DNA of 64,000 bases from Typhlomys cinereus (lineage: Eukaryota; Chordata; Mammalia; Rodentia; Platacanthomyidae). Made by a program: the position numbers and the translations under genes. Each line of letters starts with the position of its first letter. Position 1 is the first letter of the stretch. The stretch is from assembly GCA_023101885.1 (NCBI GenBank), contig JALPQD010000213.1, positions 1,249,001 through 1,313,000 on the forward strand, in the 5' to 3' direction. This document shows positions 59,819 through 64,000 of this stretch, in pieces. The notes under the pieces were generated by a model. It searched no databases, had not been told where the DNA came from, and saw only the letters and a program-made list of their open reading frames with translations.

Positions 59819-59838
59819 ATATATATATATATATATAT
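59819..59838. repeat. (TA)n microsatellite
   Basis: Ten TA units after cttata. Confidence 0.9.
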
Positions 59839-60099
59839 GACACCTTCTGGGGACAGCTTTCCTGTCATAGCATATATAGATTATGGTGATACTGAAAGGA
59901 AGGTTTAAGTGGGCCTTTATACTATCTTTTATCCAAAGTAATGCTTAAACTTATTTTTGAGGTACATTTCATTCTTTTTCATACTTGTGCTTCATCTTAC
60001 TTGGATTATAAGAGTTCAAGAACACACCACATAAACACACACACGCGCACACACACATCACATGAATTAGTTTCTCTCAGATTCTTATAATGTTTTAAA

Positions 60100-60337
60100 T
60101 GAAAACTATCCCCAGAAATGCAGGAAAAACAACAGACTTGAACCCCCACATGAGTAGACAAACCAGAGGGAACCCTGGGGTCCATAGAAGCAGACAGGCA
60201 GGAGAGTGGGAAGAAGGGAGATGGACTGATGAAGAGAAGGGAGAGGGATGGAAAGAAGGGGAATGGAGGGAAGCAGGGATGAGCACCCAATATGCTTGTA
60301 AAACTAAAAAAGAAAAAGAAAAAAGAAAAGCAGGCAA
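60100..60337 (+). repeat. 5'-truncated L1 3'UTR, sense
   Basis: 'agggaaccctggggtcc', 'cagacaggcaggagagtggg', a GA-rich tract at 60205-60280, then 'gaagcagggatgagcaccca' and 'atatgcttgtaaaacta', ending in an A-rich tail. It aligns with the antisense copy at 9.1-9.6 kb. A different L1 lineage from the full-length copy. Confidence 0.65.
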
Positions 60338-60604
60338 ACTTGTATCTTTGAGCCCAGTTATGTTGCTTTGGTAACTTTGTAGGATCATCTCTATCCACAT
60401 GCACTGCTTGGATAATATCCTCTGGAACTGCAGGGGCACACACTTTGAACACACAGAGCAGACAAAGAGATGAAGACAAAGCTGACAAAGACAGGACAAA
60501 CATTTAGTGCATTGTGTTTTTATGCCCCAACACTTAGAGGTCCATGGAAGCCCACGCTGTCTGACTGTCTCTCTAGCTGAGCTTCTACTAGCTTTTCATT
60601 TTTT

Positions 60605-60883
60605 TTGCATGCATATATGTGAACGTGTGGATGTGGGGGTGTGCAGAAGAAGTCACTTGAATGTGAATGCCTGTGGAGGTCCAAGGGTGACATCAGGAAT
60701 CATCCTGGATTGCCTGCCTCCTCATTGTTTTACTCTGCAGTTTCCCAGACTCCACCTTCTAAAGTTGGTAGTAAAGGCTGCTGTCATTTCTACCTGATGT
60801 TTTTAAATAGCATCTGGAATCTGAACTCAAGTCCTTCTGCTTACAAGGCAGAAGTCTAAATCCTAAGCCGTCTCCCCAGCCCC
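60605..60883 (-). repeat. Older B2-like SINE
   Basis: Head is the complement of 60845-60883 (aagccgtctccccagcccc). The body has 'gtgacatcaggaatcatcct', shared with the copies at 11.8 and 18.4 kb. TG tail at 60605-60645. Old. Confidence 0.75.
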
Positions 60884-61706
60884 AGTTTCTGATAATTTTG
60901 AGTCATCTAAGACCCAGGTAGGTGAAAGTTCGTGGTAGATTATTATTGCTAGTGAATGAAAGAACCTATAATTTCATGAATTTTTCACATCCTAAAGATA
61001 TAGTTTATATATATAGTTTCTACATTATAACTATGATGTAATAATGTTTCATAGAAATATGATTGCTGAGTTTTAGAAATAAAAGTAGAAAAACGAAACT
61101 TTGAACTGTATAAGAAAATATAGGAAGACACTTGAGCAAACCTAGAAAGCAGGCGAGTCCCCTCCAAGCCCTGGGCCTCTACTATGGACAATTCCATGAC
61201 TTCCTCATATCTTCAAGGTTTTCTTTCTCTGTCCACTTAGCCTTGAGACTAGGAGTTCTATAGATCCATATGATATTGGTCTGCTCAAGATACAAAGGAG
61301 CCAACTGGACAGACGCCTCATCCAATGGTGTTTAAACAACATGAGCAAGGCAGCATTATTAGGAACTCCAAGTGTAGTATGATTATTCATGAGCCATATG
61401 CAAGCATATAGATAACTGGATGCATCGGAGCGATGAACAGTGGCTATACAAAAGAAGACCAGGTGAGTTATGCAGATATTTCCATCCTTCAACAAGCAGA
61501 GTTTAGATTGTTTGTTGCAGTTCTTTTCCAAAGTGTTTAGTTGTGAAATGATGGAAGTGGGAGGGAAAATGAAAACTCTGAGAAATATGACCTTGGGCTG
61601 GAGATCAATGTCACCGTGGATAATGACCTGATAAAATGACACTTTGCCACTGTGACCAGCCTCACAAAATGAAACAACTCGGTCTAAATATTTGAAAGCT
61701 AAAATC

Positions 61707-61935
61707 TGGAGCTGGTTAGATGACTAAGCAGGTATAGTGACTCACACTTACGATAAATCTAGTCATCTGTGTTTGACCACTGAAAATTACATGGTGGCAG
61801 GAGAGAATAAGATCCTACAAATTGTCTTCTGGTCTTCACATACATATCATCACACACACACACATACACACACACATATCAAATACACACATAACCAGAC
61901 ATACATGCACAATAAACAAATGCAAAAAATACAGG
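61707..61935 (+). repeat. B3-type SINE
   Basis: Head 'ctggagctggttagatgact', a B-box-like 'gtgtttgaccactgaaaatt', then 'ggcaggagagaataagatcc', then 'aaattgtcttctggtcttca' and a CA-rich tail at 61850-61905. The usual B3 order on the + strand. Confidence 0.65.
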
Positions 61936-62184
61936 TTCAAAAAATTCCTAATTAAGAGGGTCCATCAAAATATCTGACTTCTAATTTTCAAATATTCAAG
62001 ATCATCAGCAGGGAGAATAGTCGAGAAATGTTCCGGTGGTTTATAAATTAATTTGCCTGAGGAGAAACAAAATGGAGGAAGAAGAGAAAAAGAGGAAGAA
62101 ATCAATTTACTAGCAAAATGGATACTTTCCCACTTCTCTTGCACACAATAAAAAGAGAACGCTAGAACAAGACCAAGCTATATT

Positions 62185-62300
62185 CAGTTGAGCGTGGTGG
62201 TGCATCCTTGCAATGTCAACACCAAGGGACTTGGAAGAGGAAGATCTCATGTCTGTCTCACAAAACCCTGTCTCACAAAGTGGAAATGTGACACCTAGTA
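62185..62300 (+). repeat. B1-like SINE fragment
   Basis: 'gagcgtggtggtgcatcctt', then 'gacttggaagaggaagatct', then 'ctgtctcacaaaaccctgtc' is a decayed 7SL-derived monomer. Old. Confidence 0.6.
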
Positions 62301-62849
62301 ACAAAAGACCTTTACTTGTGAAAAGCACATGAAAGTTGCATTTTGGACATCTAATTGTTTTAGCCCTGGTAGCAAGCAGTTTGCTTTGGAAGCCAAAACC
62401 TGTTCAACTCTCTGAATCTGTCCTCGGACATATATGTGACTAGGGACTCAAGACCACACAAGAGCTTGGGAAGAAAAAAACAAAATCCACATTTGCCTGG
62501 TTTGAATAGTGTTTCTACTTTTCCTCCACACTGTCATGCTGGGAAAACCTAGGGAGAACATGCAACCTTACAATTCATTAATGTCTCTATTTTGCATAAA
62601 ATAAAGCCGACAGTAGTATAGAGTCTACAAGGTCCACCATGGAAGCATAAAAATTCACTATTTGTGACCTGTATTCACAGAGAAAGAAGGCCAAGGTGCA
62701 GGAGGGCAGGATCATGCCAAGACTCCCCCTCCTCTGCTCTCTGTTCCCTGCTCTCATTCTAATTAACCTGCCCCCCCATCCTCTCCCTCCCTTCCATTTC
62801 TGTCATCTCCATTTCACACTATCGCTTGCCCAGTGAAAAGAGGCTGTGG

Positions 62850-63250
62850 CACATTTTATTTGGAAAGTGAGTGTCTCACTAGGGGTGACAAGCCTTCTTT
62901 GAGGTCATTTATCTAATTGCTCTTTGCAGATAAGAATTAATTAGCCCGATTATTTTTCTTCATTTTTGGATGGGTTCCCCACCTGAAGAGAAGAAATTCC
63001 TTGGTGTCAGTGATTAATTGCTCAGCCAGAAGCTTACTGCCTCGCATTTGTAATAAATGCCGGCTAGCTCCGCAGGTCACGTTAAGAAGCAGGAGGGTTG
63101 TGGTGGAATGTACAGGATAATAAAGCACTTGTATAAATAGGGGCAGCAGCATTTGATTGTGATTAAATATTTTAATACATCAAAGGGTGAAGGAGCTTCG
63201 AGATGCTGAAGGAAAGAGCTCCCACATAGGGCAGCTTTCTCTCTCCTCGA
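62850..63250. promoter_or_regulatory. Candidate conserved non-coding element with homeodomain and TCF-like sites
   Basis: Dense homeodomain cores: aattaattagcc near 62934, gattaattgctc near 63011, gtgattaaat near 63160. A TCF/LEF-like atcaaaggg lies near 63179-63187. The region contains no repeats and no long frame. It is the strongest enhancer-like block of the window by composition, but conservation cannot be seen from one genome. Confidence 0.45.
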
Positions 63251-64000
63251 GAGGCACAAAACATCTCAGGATCAATGACAGCAGGTGGCATTTCAAGGCA
63301 GGGTTTGTCTACACTGACCTCTGTGAACTGTGTGGTTTGCTTTTTCATTTCTAGCTGTCTCTTTCTCTATTTTAGTAAAGACCACCTAAAAGTCTGAGTA
63401 CATTTAATTCCCAAATCACGTTTACTCCCAGAATGAAAAGAAGCTGGTCGGTTGCCTTTTGGTTTACTTTCAAATTAGTTTCTTGCTTTAAAAAAAAAAA
63501 AAAACATTGTTATTTTGCAGTGGTGTATGCACACGGCCCCCAGATCTCAAAATAAAACAACTAAATTCAAATATGAATAAAGGAGTGATGAAGGTCTGAA
63601 AATAAGAAACAAAGCTGCAAAGAACCCTGAGATTATAAGTAAATATAAAAGGCAAGTCTGGCCCTGTCCAAGGTTCAGAGGGAGGCATAGGGTTTTGCAT
63701 ACTCTGCCTGAGATTAACACTTCATTTTGCATCTTTAGCCTAGTGTTCTACTGATGCATCTGTTTGTGGTTATTTTAAGGATAGAATAATTTCAGGAGCA
63801 ACTACATGGTTTACCAAAGAGCACAATGAGTAACCGGCAAGGTTGTGAAAGCCAGCTCTGAAATCAATGCTATTGACCCACGGACCAGATATGTTTTTGT
63901 TTACAAAGAGATATGCAATGAAATTAAAAGCTAAAAAATAAGATAGAATTTAATAGAAATGGATGATGAAGAAGATACTCTTGAAACGCTGTTGGATTGA

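Overview
The window is mammalian nuclear DNA, most likely rodent and non-coding: intergenic, or deep intronic. It is AT-rich and full of CA/TG and CT/GA microsatellites. Its interspersed repeats are rodent-type: tRNA-derived B2-like SINEs, B3/B4-type SINEs, degraded B1/ID-like pieces, MaLR/ERVL-type LTRs and several ages of LINE-1. The exact species cannot be fixed from the sequence. The youngest SINE (CA-repeat tail ending ATTGAATAAATAATAAA) is B2-like but not a standard mouse or rat B2, which hints at a mouse-related rodent outside Muridae. No intact host protein-coding gene, rRNA, tRNA or CRISPR array was found.

Layout. 1-8.6 kb: unique sequence with old SINEs, microsatellites, two pyrimidine tracts, a 33-bp palindrome and a 37-bp tandem repeat. 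8.6-16.4 kb: two copies of one solo LTR, an antisense L1 3' end, and SINEs of two ages. 16.4-26 kb: mostly single-copy, with an unexplained 194-codon antisense open frame (16.9-17.5 kb) and homeodomain-site-rich islands at 19.8-21.8 kb. 26-43.3 kb: ERVL/MaLR LTRs, SINEs, ancient L1 pieces, and a fine nested case at 41.8-43.3 kb where one LTR sits inside another. 43.5-45.2 kb: single-copy sequence including a conserved-looking island.

45.2-51.9 kb: the largest feature, a structurally complete but coding-dead LINE-1 of about 6.7 kb on the + strand. It has a GC-rich 5'UTR, ORF1, ORF2 and a 3'UTR with a G-rich tract, and it is bounded by a 16-bp target-site duplication. 52-59 kb: ancient L1 remnants on both strands with younger SINEs inserted. 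59-64 kb: an L1 3' end, SINEs and conserved-looking single-copy islands at 59.5-59.8 and 62.9-63.2 kb.

Nothing here acts as a gene system. The biology on view is retrotransposition history plus several candidate regulatory islands of the kind found in gene deserts around developmental genes. I found no convincing novel molecular system.
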